A DNA stretch of 55,198 nt from the NCBI GenBank assembly GCA_009733775.1, contig WOGZ01000229.1, positions 1 to 55,198 of the forward strand, in the 5' to 3' direction. The notes beneath the pieces were generated by a model. That model had not been told where the DNA came from. It did not search any database and was given only the letters and a program-made list of their open reading frames with translations. The stretch is from Alectoria sarmentosa (taxonomy: Eukaryota; Ascomycota; Lecanoromycetes; Lecanorales; Parmeliaceae). The translations under genes and the position numbers were made by a program. Below are positions 12,691 through 25,271 of this stretch, in pieces (positions within the stretch are counted from its first letter, which is position 1; every line of letters begins with the position of its first letter).

Positions 12691-12780
12691 TATTAATGCC
12701 AGTAATGCCAAGAAGATTACTGATATGGCAATGCAGGCACCCTTTCTACTAAAACCAAGGTACTTTTTGTAGCCAGGCAT
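12670..12780 (-). pseudogene. Truncated membrane-anchor ORF running into minisatellite
   Basis: From an ATG at 12780 the minus strand encodes about 36 residues: a short basic start (PGYKKYLGFSRK) followed by one strong hydrophobic segment ending LALILGLAIG. This resembles the N-terminal signal-anchor of type II membrane proteins in fungi. The reading frame then runs straight into the 79-bp minisatellite. The remainder of any gene is not visible, so I read this as the broken 5' end of a membrane-protein gene. It could instead be a short functional peptide with repeat-encoded tail. Confidence 0.4.
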
Positions 12781-13412
12781 AACATGATCAAACAAGATGA
12801 ATGCCCTTTTTTTCACACTTGGCTTTTGGCCAGTATGGGCCTCCTTTTCTCCGTGATAACGAGCGGTGGTCTCCCATTCTAGTAGACGGAACTCTTCGAC
12901 ATTTCCTTAAGTCTTAGCGTTCTCCATCTTTTGAAACGCCAATTCTTAGATTGCGACCGCTCCACTTGGTACCTTCTTTATTGGACAGACTCTGTTGGAT
13001 TCAAGTACAGTACGGATAAAATTGTGTCGAGTATGACAGTGGCAGAAGTCCAGCCTGATTTTAATTTGGCCTCGGATATGTACTACAGAGCTGACGGTTT
13101 TGTGATTCTACCATTCTTGTCTGCTTCAGAGACGTCTCAGCCCAATATCAGTGAGCGGTGAAATTTGTAGTCAAAGGCCGATTCCCAGAGCCAATCAGAA
13201 TTGCCGGTATTTGATTACGCCGTAGTCTCCAAATGGAATAGACGCAGATCACTTATGGTGCATTTTGCCTCCTCTCCTCGACCGTCATATTCTCCACACT
13301 ACCCTTAATCACCACAGATCTGTACCCAGATCAAAGACGACCAAATCTCCAGAACCGAGACTATCGTAACATATCAATTCCTTCGGCCTACAACACCCTC
13401 ACCCCATTCGCA
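12781..13412. other. Intergenic region upstream of SDHB
   Basis: No gene seen. The last ~100 bases before the SDHB start are CA- and CT-rich, as expected for a fungal core promoter and leader. An open frame at 12931-13161 has no recognisable feature. Confidence 0.5.
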
Positions 13413-14431
13413 ATGGCCGCTCTCCGCACCACATCCCGCCTTTTGGCCTCCACTCGCCCTTCCACCCTCTCCCCTTTCCTCCGCCGCACTTATGCAACCG
13501 TCGACCCCATCTCCAACCTCGGTGAGGCCATGTCTTCCACTCAACCACCCGTCTCCCCAAAACATACCTCAACCATCAATGAGCCCTCTCAATCCCCGGA
13601 CGCGCGAACAAAGACCTTTCACATTTACCGCTGGTCGCCTGATACACCAACCGAGAAGCCTAAGATGCAATCTTACACGCTGGATTTGAACAAGACGGGG
13701 CCGATGATGCTGGACGCCTTGATCAGGATCAAGAATGAGGTGGATCCTACCTTGACATTTAGGCGGAGTTGTCGAGAAGGCATTTGTGGGAGTTGTGCAA
13801 TGAATATTGATGGCGTCAATACGCTGGCTTGCTTGTGTACGTATTTACCAGCGTATAGCCTCTGGTGGGACGCTGACAACTTGTATCTACAGGCCGCATT
13901 CCCACAAACACATCCCACGAAGCCCGCATCTACCCTCTACCCCACACTTATGTAGTTAAAGATCTCGTTCCAGACCTAACCCAATTCTACAAGCAATACA
14001 AGTCAATCAAGCCATACCTACAGCGTGACACCAAAACTGAAGATGTACGCCCTTTCACTTGCTACTTTCCCTCTCAATCCCACCCAAGCTAATATCCCCA
14101 CCCACAGGGCCTCGAAAACCGCCAATCCCCCGCCGACCGCAAGAAGCTCGACGGGCTCTACGAATGCATCCTGTGCGCCTGCTGCTCTACCTCGTGTCCC
14201 TCGTACTGGTGGAACAGTGAAGAATACCTTGGCCCCGCCGTGCTCCTGCAATCATACCGCTGGCTGGCCGATTCCCGCGACGAGCACAAAGCGGAGCGGA
14301 AAGAAATGCTGGACAACAGCATGAGCTTGTACAGATGCCATACGATTCTGAACTGCAGTAGGACGTGTCCAAAGGGGTTGAATCCGGGCAAGGCGATTGC
14401 GGAGATTAAGAAGACGATGGCGTTTACTTGA
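13413..14431 (+). CDS. SDHB: Succinate dehydrogenase iron-sulfur subunit (complex II)
   Basis: Mitochondrial complex II iron-sulfur subunit, passing electrons from the flavoprotein subunit to ubiquinone. Exons 13413-13836, 13893-14044 and 14108-14431 give 299 residues. The N-terminus is basic and Ser/Thr/Arg-rich without acidic residues, fitting a mitochondrial targeting peptide. The 2Fe-2S ligands are Cys120, Cys125, Cys128 (CREGICGSC) and Cys140. The 4Fe-4S and 3Fe-4S ligands lie in CILCACCSTSCP (212-223) and in Cys269, Cys275 and Cys279 (RCHTILNCSRTCPKG). The quinone-site residues Pro223, Asn228 and His270 correspond by motif to Botrytis cinerea P225, N230 and H272, and all carry the fungicide-sensitive type residue. 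Length and motif order are normal; no sign of damage. Confidence 0.96.
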
Positions 14432-14886
14432 GTGGAAAATTGAGGGAGGGATCGGGGATGATATTTATACGATTGGGAGGAAGGCGTTTACGCACGGATC
14501 ATGAGAATGGTTGTAGAGAGGGGCTCCTTTTTGGAAAGGAGATTCGCCTTTTCAGTGCCTTTTGTAAATAGCATTTGGGATAAATTGTTTATGGAAGCTA
14601 CACACATGACAGCCAAAGCGATCAATTTTGTGGGTAGATGACCGTTGAATCAACTCGCTCTGCATCTCAATTGTAGTATACTTTCCAGTATCAACCTAGT
14701 TGACTTGAAATCATCGTCGTTTAATCTTGAAAATATTCAACGACTGCAAGCTATTCCATCTTCCGTAATCTAAAGCACAAGCCCCACCCTTCAAAAATAT
14801 CCAAGCCTCCATTCGTTAATCACGAGTCACAATTCGAAGGAGAAAGTAAAAAGTCGCAATCATACACCAATCTTCCTCTCAAAGAG
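14432..14886. other. Convergent 3' spacer
   Basis: Spacer between SDHB (+) and the TPR/SET-like gene (-), whose 3' ends face each other. It contains both 3' untranslated regions and nothing else recognisable. Confidence 0.5.
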
Positions 14887-17690
14887 CTAAAGCCCCACAC
14901 CATCCACCTCCATAGCATCTCCCTCCTCATTCTCCAACCCATCCCCATCCACATCCTCCATATCCACCTCGTCATCACTCAAGTCTCCCAGGAAATCACT
15001 CGTGTCCCCCGAATGCGCCTCCTCTGCATCATCCTTCTCATCCATGGCCTCCATGTCCAACCGCTCATCCGCCACCAACCCCTCTCCTCCATCCGCGGCT
15101 CTGAGAAGCGGTTCTCCTGCTTGGATAGCTGGATTACTGTTGGTGTTTATGGCGTATACATTTATTCCCTCTCTCTGCACGACTGCGACGTTCGGGACCT
15201 CCCCCTTTGCAGGGTCGGCGATCCGGATCAAGTTGAAGGCGGAATCGATGCTTGCGATCCAGATGGCCTTGTCTTCTTGATCCTTTGGAAGCTTGGTGAG
15301 ACTATTCCAGCGCTCGTCGTCGGGGCTGAAAGCGGAATCGAGCATGCCGTCTGCTCGGAACTTCTTGACGTAACGAGGGTCTTGGGAGATGCGCATGACT
15401 CTGTTGATTTTGACGAGGAGGGTATTGATGATCCAGCCATCTAATTGACGGAGTTTGAAGAATTGGTCAGTGGGTGTTTTCTCGAAGAGATGGTCGAGGT
15501 AGTGTAGTGGACGGACGACGTGCGATGTGAACGACCACATTTCATCGTCTTCTATATCTTGCATATTGGGACCTGAAGTGGCGAACATGAGATCGTTGAT
15601 TCGGAGCGGGCTATGGCCACGCTCTATGGCAATGGCGATGTGGCGAAGAAAGATGAGGTCACGAAGACATTGGGTCTTGCAGTCCGATATCGATCTAGGA
15701 TTTATATCATTGAGTTGGCTCTGCCGGAGTGTCTGCTCGATCTTGGTACGACAGATTCCGTTATCGAAATCCTTACTCAATTGACGGCAGGTGGCCGAGC
15801 ATGTGGGTACGATGTGGTCGGGCCGGCAGAACATAAAGTCCTGACTGGTTGATGATGGAAGTAAATGAGTCTGAACAGTGGCTCCCGCATCACCTGTGCT
15901 AGCTTCGATTTGAGTGGTCTTGGTTTGGTCCTGACAGAGGGTAATCGGGGATAGAGATGGAATTGCCGGCGGGACTTCTGGCTCAGCAGGTTTATGGGGT
16001 GTTTGAAATGTATTGGGACATTGTTGGGGGACAACCAGCAGTGACGCGCAACTATTACAATAGTAATGATCGATGATACCTGTACGTCTTCCCTCTTCAA
16101 CCTGCTCTGGGATACTAGTCGTCACGTTTGAGATTGTCTGGGTGGACAATACGAGGTCTCCGGAATTGATGTCGCGATTGGCTCGTAGCTCAAAATACCG
16201 CTTGGGGGTTTCAAGTCCTGTATCGTCTGTTTCTGGTTCTATGACTGAAGCTGAGCAATTTTCACTGCAACTCTCCACCCAAGCATGGAGTTTCTTTTGC
16301 CAATGGAATTTCCCTAGCTTAGGCTCGTACTGTAGAATCTCAAAGTCAGCGTCCGTTTTCGGGATTAGTTGGAGGAAATGCACAATGGGATGATTTAGAA
16401 ACGCATATTCCAATTCTTGCTTGAGATTCCAGTAAAGCACCAGTCTACTGGCAGATCTTCTTGAATTAAGACTTACCGGGTCCCATGGGTAGTCACCATA
16501 TCCATGACCTGTCATTGCAGCCTTTCCCTCTTCTTTGAGTATCATCATGCGCTTGTCTCGCTTTTCCTTGGTATCGTCGCCCAAGAGTTCGAGTTCCTGT
16601 GGATCGCTAGGGTCAACCTCGGACACGAGTTGGTTCATGATTTGGTTGCCGAGCTGATTGAACCAATCACTTTCCCAAGGAGTCATCTGTATCGTCGCTA
16701 CGGAAATCAGAATCAGTAATGGTTGCTTAAGATTTGGATCATTGATATATATTCCATATGTGAAGGCTCCATGACCTCAGGACAGAACGTGCACAGAACA
16801 GGAGAATTGAATGGAGGCACGTACTTTTGAAATCATCGATGATTCCTAGCGCTTCCTTTCTTGCACCCCCTCCAACCATCAAGAGAGTGCCACATAGTCG
16901 GTAGTAAGCGCGGATCTCCATAGCCCTCACTATGGACGATTTGGACATCCCAAATGCCGGTACTGGCGTTCCATTTGGGCCGCCAACCTCTGGGGTAGCA
17001 CTAATCAATATACTGGCCAGGGGACTCCTTCCCCAACCACCTCCTATATTGCGTCTTCCTGGTCTCGTCCATTTGTCGTTTGCGTCAATATGCAGTCGCT
17101 CTGCCCTGATGTACTTGGCTACCTTGGTCAGACGGTTTTCCGTGATACGACTATTCTAATCGAGAGTTTGAATTAGCACGCCAATTCAAGAGATCAACTC
17201 TTATTATGAACAAGGCTGGGAAGTAGAATAGGGGACAGTCGACTTGAAGACATGATAGAGGTGTAAGACGAGCCGAGGATCAGGGCGAGGTGAAGAAGCT
17301 CATCCTGTTGTAGGCGATGATTCGTACGACTCGTCCCTTGAGCATGCTATATGAAGGAACCCTTTCCCCGCTCTTAACATGTAACTCAAGTTGAAACATC
17401 GAAAAGTAAGACATCATGAGAATAAGTACCTTCCGCAGCTCACTGGCTGTAATGCAAGCACGATAGGCGTCCGTCACAGCAAGCTCGTAGTATCCGTCCT
17501 GTATGTATGCCATGCTGCGGTTGAGGAAGGCGCACACATGAGCGGGTGAAAGCTTATACAGCACTTCGGTGTAGAGATGGATGGCCTTTTCTGGCCTGTC
17601 ATTGACGAGTGCAATGTTTGCGCGAACCATGACATCGCAAAAATTTTCTGGGGCATGAACGAGCCGTAGACTCTTTTCAGGTTGAGCCAT
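14887..17690 (-). CDS. TPR protein with degenerate SET domain
   Basis: Proposed exons, in transcription order, are 17690-17430, 17346-17270, 17150-16825 and 16697-14887 (824 residues). Exons 1 and 4 and the 16698-16824 intron are well supported; the edges of exon 2 are uncertain. A 57-nt in-frame GT-AG segment at 16420-16476 may be a further intron. The N-terminus carries TPR-like helices (ANIALVNDRPEKAIHLYTEVL and a second repeat), then KYIRAERLHI and a helical stretch, then GYGDYPWDP. A SET-like start (FELRANRDINSGDLVL) follows near residue 390, with a Cys-rich MYND/insert-like segment containing CNSC and CSATC. Where SET enzymes carry NHSC, this protein has LIRIADPAKG (about 710-720), and there is no NHSC anywhere. 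The C-tail is highly acidic. I infer a catalytically inactive SET-fold protein, perhaps a scaffold. Confidence 0.75.
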
Positions 17691-18740
17691 CTCGAGTATG
17701 AGCGACTTAATGTAAATATTGACTATGAGAGATGTAGACGAAGTCGAGCAATGACGGGGGTGGGTAGTGATAAGCGGAGTAGTACTTCACGTTGGTGTTA
17801 ACCTCTGGTGTTGTCATCGAGGTACAATGAAGACCGACGCCTGAAGCCCATCCACTCAAAGTCTTTGCAGCGAAAGCGCCTCAACTATGCATAGTCGAGC
17901 AGCGTCAGACCTTGAAAGTAGTCAAATCATTTGCACATGTGACATGGACCTTGTATGCATGCCAATCGAAAATCGAATATTCACAATTCACCGCCACTTT
18001 CCGGTTCCAGAATGACGGTAAAACAAACCATCCTTCCCTATGTGTATCTCCTGCACTCATAAATCCTAGCCTGCCCTTAGCTGACTTCTCTGAAAATGTC
18101 AGTTCCGCATACAGCAGCTATCATCTCACCCCATTTCCTCGACCACGATCATGGGTGCCCAGAAAGCGCAAGAGCTTGGTGCACGGAGCCTCGCCTTCAT
18201 AAAAGCTTCATTCAAAAAAGGCCTTCTCGTAAGGTACCCTTTGATCAAATAAAGAGCATTTCGGGACATCTCGGACGGCCCACATTGGATATTCCACGGG
18301 GCGAACAGACAGGGGGCTTCCCAACAGACAGGAAAGAGCATAGAAGATTATGAAAACGCATACGCAAATGATATCCACAGGCCTTGACTGCGATAAGAGG
18401 CAAGCCAGGGAGCATGGGATTCTTATTTGCAAGGACTATTGCATAGGAAGTGTCTGGTATAGCATCGATGAAAACTACACAGGGCTCAATCCATTGCAGC
18501 TTCCGTGAGGAAGAAGCTGCAGGTATCATGCAAAGCAAAGCTAAATGAGAAGGACGTTTGATAGAGGTCATAGTAGTAGAAGGCTACACCGATAAGAGGC
18601 CACTTGCAGGAGGCCATGATGAGCAAGTGAGCAAGTTCAAAGAATATACACATGCTGAGAATATGTACAGTCAACATCTGATCAACAAAAGACAGTCATG
18701 TCGAGAGTTCAATGATGATGAGGGGATGGCAAGAACAAAG
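17691..18740. other. Intergenic region before the retrotransposon
   Basis: No gene supported. Several short open frames overlap on both strands between 17900 and 18680 but lack domains and splice signals. The first ~150 bases are the likely promoter of the divergent TPR/SET-like gene. The last five bases (18736-18740, CAAAG) match the bases just after the right LTR and are the candidate target-site duplication. Confidence 0.5.
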
Positions 18741-18886
18741 AAAGACTATGGAACGAGAATTCGTAATGGGTAGGAAGGATGATGAAATTTATGAAGCAAG
18801 AGGATTCTTCTAGCAAGGATCTCCGTCAAGCATTATTAATTATATAAGGTATAGTCGAAAAAGCCTCCCGATAGCAACTTCCTTCT
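18741..18886 (-). repeat. Left LTR (3' LTR of element)
   Basis: 146 bases aligning gap-free to 26134-26279. I count 15 mismatches, all C/T or G/A. Most of the C-to-T and G-to-A changes are in this copy, for example around 18831-18860. A TATATAA motif lies at 18841. The ends do not read TG...CA; a 140-bp TG...CA version (18749-18888) is possible but loses the target duplication. Confidence 0.85.
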
Positions 18887-19129
18887 CATACACACAAACA
18901 CAAAAGAGCTTCAGCGACCTTCTTAATAACAGCATAAAAGTTCCTATTTCGAACACACAGCATTGATAAAAAAGACTTTTTTCCGAAGAATATTCCGAAG
19001 AATATTCTGTAGCATATTGAATCGTAATATGAGAAACATCTTTTATAACAAAGAGGTAGCAAATTCCGAAAAAGATGTCGAGAAATTTATCAAAAAAGTT
19101 CACGATTGTTATCATAGCAAGATAAGACG

Positions 19130-19300
19130 TCTTGAAAATTCATTTTCAAGGAAATTCATTCTCAAAGAAATTCATTTCCAAGGAAATCCATTCTCAAAAA
19201 AATTCATTTTTAAGGAAATTCATTTTCAAGGAAATTCATTTTCAAGGAAATTCATTTTCAAGGAAATTCATTTTTAAGAAAATTCATTTTCAAGAAAAGT
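19130..19300. repeat. 16-bp tandem repeat, about 10 copies
   Basis: The unit is approximately AAATTCATTTTCAAGG. About ten units run in register, with four near-perfect consecutive copies around 19215-19275 and variants carrying C/T or G/A differences elsewhere. It lies inside the retrotransposon, close to its 3' LTR, so it sits in the non-coding 3' part of the element. The homogeneity of the central copies against RIPed surroundings suggests expansion after, or correction during, RIP. Confidence 0.75.
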
Positions 19301-21147
19301 TTTGACGAATGTTTTAAAAAATATGTTAAGTCTTTTTATAAGTATAAAAAGGTAGTTTCTTCATAATGAATTTGAAATTATTATTAACGTTTTAACACTT
19401 TAATTCTCAAAAAGAAACCTCGAAAGTTTTTCGTATATAATTCGAACGTAACACATTTAACATTTGAAATTCTTTAAATTAATAAGACAATTTTTTTGGA
19501 AATCATTAATAAAAAGAAATATAAAGATTATTTTCGTCGAGGTTTTCGAATCGTTTGCTATTAAAATAAAAATATGAATGATAAATCGAATAAATAGTTT
19601 ATACGAGAAACAAACTTCTTGAAATGATCATTATAAAAAATGTCTTTAATTTTTTTTTCGCTAAATTGAAAAAATGTAAAAGATAAATCATGAAATTCAT
19701 CGTAATCATTTATATAAAACGAACTTCGTTATCGTGCTTTAAACTTTTCGATGTTCTTTTGATATAACATTATTAAGTTTTCGATATGATATATCATTTG
19801 ACGAGTTTCACGATTATAACGAATTGATTTTCGATTCTTTTATCGATTCGAAGCTTTCGAAACAATGTTATAAACTTTTATTTTATGAATAAAGTATTTT
19901 CGTAAAACCTTAATATAACGAATAAGATTATTAATCTTTATTATTCAAGCACGAATATCTCTTTTTGATAATGTTAAAAACTTAATAATCATAATAAAAG
20001 TCTTTTACATCGAATCGAAAAGTATAAAATTTGATAAATAATCAAAATGAATAATGATTTTGATGTTAAAACTTTTTATTCTCTTAATCAATCGCTAATC
20101 TCAATTCAAATAAATTTAAAAGTTTTTTCGTAACATTTTTTCAAGCAATTTATTACATATCTCGATTATTTTCATACTTTTAAAAAATTTTGAAGAATTG
20201 TAATTAATGATTATTTCTTCGCTTTGAAGAAATTCTCAAAGTTTTTCGTTATCGAAATGTTGATTTGAATCACAATAAAAAACGTATAACTTTCGATACA
20301 TTATAAAGGCTAATTTAAAACATCATATCACATTTTCAACATTAAATGTTTTAATAGCAAACGAAATTACGAAGCGATTTATATAACAAATAAACATTAA
20401 TATATAAAATACATTTGCTTTAATAATTTTGAGTGATTTGATAAAATTTATACTCATGAGTTGAAATGAGAATATAATTTTTATAAAATTCAAAAATTGA
20501 GATCGTGTAATAAAATCATATTTAACACAATTTAAACATTTAATAATATATCTTTTGACGTTTTAAAATTGCTCGAATTAATAATATCTATTTCATAATC
20601 GTGTTATAATATCAATTTTTGCTTAATAATCATTTTAATCATATGCTTTTATAAGAATTAATAAGATTTTTTCTTTCGAAACGCAAAACAAATAATAATT
20701 TTTTTGATAAATTTATAAAATATTTGTTATTAAACGATAATCAAAAACTTTTCGAAATAAATTAATAAATGAAATTTTCAAGTTATTTCATAAAAACTTA
20801 TAAATATTATCGAATTATATCGAAATCTCGTAAACGTTTTTTTAGGCATCATTTTTCGATATTATATTGCGCGCAAAAATTAATAAATCATTTATAATAC
20901 AATATTATCATACTTTAAATTGATATAAAAGATTTAACGATTTAAAAAATTCGTCAAATTCACCTTTATTATTCTTTCAAATTTAATGAAATTCTTTAAA
21001 AACAATTTTTTTTTAAATATAAATAACAACTTTCATAGCGAAGCAATTTTCATTATAAAATAAAATTTTAAAAAGAGCATTTATTATCTTATTGCGATAA
21101 TCGAAAATATATTATATATTTAAATTCAATTTCCGAAATTGATTTAC

Positions 21148-21363
21148 TCAATGATCGTAAATTTTTTCGTGAAAATCCGAGCTTAAAAAATGTGTTAAAG
21201 GTTTATAATTAATATGAATGATAATCGAAAGATATGAATGCTTATATAAATAATCATATTTAATAACGAACATCATTATAACATAAAGCTTTTTTTTATA
21301 AATAAGGTATTTTCTTTTAATAAACGCAAAAATGAACGAATTATAAATCATCGAAATTTTCAT
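21148..21363 (-). pseudogene. RNase H-like remnant of retrotransposon pol
   Basis: The end of this minus-strand frame (about 21216-21151) contains NYKPLTHFLSSDFHEKIYDH. It fits the RNase H segment of fungal Ty3/gypsy polyproteins around the catalytic-Asp, His, Lys, Pro, Leu motif, with Asp replaced by Asn as expected from a G-to-A change. Upstream residues are too decayed to read. Fragment only, with stops on both sides. Confidence 0.6.
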
Positions 21364-21807
21364 TGTTTTAATATTTATAATATCGATAATTTTAAAATCT
21401 CGAAATTATGTGATAGCAAAGTCGATTTCGAACTCAAAAGCATCAATATAAAAATGCATAAAAAAACGTAAATTTATATCATATATGCTTGTTCGAATAA
21501 TACTTTTAATTTTAATAATTTCGAAAAAAAGTTATTTCGAAACAATTCATCGTTATATTATTTTATTAATTAATTAAATTAAAGAACGAGAAAGCTCAAC
21601 GAAATTCTTTATTTATCGTTTAATAATCTCTATTTTATTAAAAAACAAATATATTTCAAATTGATTTAAAGAAATAAATCATTTAATTATCTTAATAACT
21701 CGTTTCTTTAATACTTTTATTAATTCATTAACGAAATGAATCATTTTTAAAATCGTGATTTGAAAAATAAACAAATAAAACTTTTTAAAAGAAAATTTAA
21801 AACGTGC

Positions 21808-21999
21808 TTATTTCATTTTTAAAAAAAAATGATATCGTAAAAATTCGTACTGCTCTTCAAAATTAATAAATCTTTTAAAAAAATCGTCGATATAAAAGAT
21901 TAATATGAAAAACTTATCAGAACTTCTCGAATATAATAACGAAAATTTCTTAATAAAATATGAGAAGATTTCGAAAACACGATATATAAATTCAATCAT
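21808..21999 (-). pseudogene. Reverse-transcriptase remnant with YIDD box
   Basis: A short minus-strand open stretch reads ILIFYIDDF followed by an NFEEQYEFLRYHF segment. It matches the spacing of the YxDD catalytic box and the following E-H helix of Ty3/gypsy reverse transcriptases. The box is at about 21883-21894. Surrounding frames are broken by stops. It lies upstream, in element orientation, of the RNase H-like piece, as expected for gypsy-type pol. Confidence 0.6.
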
Positions 22000-24900
22000 C
22001 GTGAATTCTATTAATTTAAACCCTTATTACATTTTGATAAATTATATTTATTCAATTCTCGATATTATGAAAGCGAAATAATAAAATAAACGTGCTTTAA
22101 ATTTGTCACAAAAAGACATTAATGTTTAAAATCAAAAAGATTGTCGTGTATCTTAAAAGAAAATTCTAAATGTGCTTCAAGAAGTTTCTCATCTATTCGA
22201 AAATAATCGAATATAATTCGAAATTTATTTTCAAACTTGAAATTTTCGATCTTATCGACGATAATAACTTTAACATTTCATTAAAATATTCTTTTATTAA
22301 TAATTTAAATTAATTCATAAACATTCTTTTCGATTTTATTCTCAATGATTTTGCGAAATCATTATTCGATATGTGTCGATCATCTCTTTTAAATTATATT
22401 AAAAATTGATTTTATATTTGATTTAATACGTATTTGATAAATAATGAGGTCGATGCAAAAAAAATTCTTAAAATTCGTATTATTTAAATATCGATAATAA
22501 TAAAACAAGCATAGCATTTTATATTTAATTATTTTCGTAAAAATAAAAGATTCTAACACGAGACTTATCAAAAAAACTTATTCTTTTAACACTTTAATAA
22601 AAATGTCCGATTTGATAAAAAACCTTTTCACACGTTTATTTAAATACGAATTTGACTTGATAAAAATAAAAATAAAATGTTTCAAATTGATATAAGAGAA
22701 AAACGTTTTTAATATATTAAAAATATTGATCGATTAATCAAAACGATTGATTAATTTCTCGAAAAAGATCTCGAAAATTTTTTCGAAGGATTTTTTGAAA
22801 AGGATATTTTTATAACAAATCTTTTGCCTCGATAACAAAAAAAATGAATGTTTTAACATTTTAAAATCATATTAATAAAAACTTAATGAAAATTCTTTTT
22901 GAAAAATTCGTTTTCGATATCGAAAAGATCATTTTCATTGTTATTAAAACTTTTTATGTTCGAGAAATCTCGTTCTTTTTCAATGATTTTTTCGAATATA
23001 ATCGTTATAATAAATTTCAAATATATGAACAAATTATGATCCTTGCAAAAGATTAATTTAAAATTCACAATTTCTTATATTTACTCCTCAATAATCTTAT
23101 CATTAATAAAAATAATAAAAAGACGAATAAATATCGAGACGTTCACAAAATATAATCAAAAAATGCCGAAAATCAAATTAAGATATTCAATCTTTTTGAA
23201 AACAATAATTTAAGATAATTCAAAAATTATAAAATAACGAATATCTCGAACAATTTCTTTTATAAAGAAACGAAATCACATTTAATGTTTTAACATAATC
23301 TCACGATGATCAACAATACGCATTAATAAATTTTTGAAATCGATTTCCTTTAACAAATGTAATTATAATTCGAAAAATTTTACAAATTTTATAAATATGA
23401 CGTTTATATCGAAACCTTGATCAATTTGCGTGTGTTTTTTATTTAACGAAATTATAATATCATTAAATCTAAAAATCGTATAAAGAATACGAAAAGCTTT
23501 ATTCAAAGCTATTATAATAAAACAAAGCGAATATAACGCTCCGCTTTTATAGCAACGATGCTCGAAATTATATTAATAAAAGATTAAATAGATTGAATTT
23601 GTTGAGATAATATGAGAATTTGTAAATTTTGCGATAACGAATAAAAGAGAGATGTTTAATTTATATCGATTTGAGAATGCGTTTATTATAATAAAGATTA
23701 AATGAATTGAGACATCATAACAATCGATATAAATTAAGAAAATTGTTGAAAAATTTATGAAAAGTTTGAATTAAATTGAGCATTAAAAGCCTGATTCTGA
23801 ATTTAAATAACAAACTTCTTCGAATCACGTTTTTTGAATACTCTTATATAAAGACGTTTAAATTTTCGACACATAACAAAAGATCATGCTATTAAATTCA
23901 TTCAAAACATATCGATTTTGTTGTTTTGAAAAATGTGACGAATCGAAATAAAAATATCGTATTTTTCAATTAATTTATTAAATATTCTTATCAAAGGCTG
24001 AGATTCGATTTTCTTATTAACACGTTTTTGATTTTTTCTTTTAAAACGTTTTTCGAAAGCAATTTGAAATTGCTTAGGTTGTTAAAATTATGAGATTATT
24101 AAGATATAAATTGAAATCTTTATTCAGATTATTTCTCTTATTGACGTCAAAAAAGGTTTTTTTTAGATTTAAATTCAAATTTAGATTTTTTCATGCGAGC
24201 TCTCTTATTCGAATCAAAACTTTCGCTTAAAAATGTTTTCGCTTTTATTGATAAAAAAAGGTTAATCATTTTATAATGAATCGAAAAATTCGATAAACTT
24301 AATAAGACATCGCTTATCGTAAATAAAAAAACGAAAAACTAAGAAATAAATTGAAAAACATTTAACGAAATGTTTAAATTATACGAATAAACATTTTCGT
24401 CGAACTTTTCAAAGCATATTGAGGCAAAATTTATTTAAATAAGATTTTCGAAAACGATTTTTTTAAAATAAGATTACTTTCAAGTAAAAAGTATTTCGTT
24501 TTGATAATTTTTAAAAATATAATCGAGATGTTCACATTTAACATATAAACGATTATTCTTATTCATATATCATTATTTATTTTCATTAATTCATAAATTG
24601 TTCGATTTTATTTTAACAAGAAGATTTTTCGATATAAATTAAAAATTTCGAAAACGGTTATTCGGGTTCGTGTTAACACTTTTTTCGATATTTTCTCGAT
24701 TAGGATTTTAAGTTAACATAAATAATGTTATTGAAGTTTCAGATTGATATAAAAGACGGCGTCGTTCTTCAATTTGTGTTTATAAACGAAATAAAGATTT
24801 CAAAAAAGACATTGATTTTTATTAAGATAGATTTTAATGAATAAATTATTATTATTATAAAGCTTGCTTCTCAAATTCACGATAAAAGATAAATAATGAA

Positions 24901-25007
24901 ATTATTTATTATTTAAATAGATTCTTTTCGATAAGATTTTTATAAAAGCGAAATTTCTTGAATTTGATATCAAGCTTCTTAGACTTGAAATCCTCGTTTA
25001 ACAACTT

Positions 25008-25271
25008 TTAAATCTTTAGATTAATACGTCTGATTTTCTCTACTAAGCAATAAATATTGTGAAACGAACGATTCGACGATGTCATTTTTCGAATAACTTT
25101 TTTGCGAATTTTTTGATTATTCAAGCCTCGAATGAATGCTCGAAAAATGATATTAAATATAATTAATTTCAAAAGCGTGTACGGAGTCGTGTTAAAAATA
25201 AAAATAAAATAATTCTTAATATCAATTATTTGCATCAAATTTTTCACTCGTTTATAATAAACAACAAACAA
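25008..25271 (-). pseudogene. Gag-like remnant of retrotransposon
   Basis: An 87-codon minus-strand stretch with FIRGLNNQKIRKKVIRK followed by a helical segment ending VEKIRR. It resembles the conserved end of retrotransposon gag capsid domains (F-x-x-G-L-x-x-x-I-R). It lies about 1 kb from the right LTR, the position expected for gag in a minus-strand element. No zinc knuckle is readable downstream. Confidence 0.5.
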
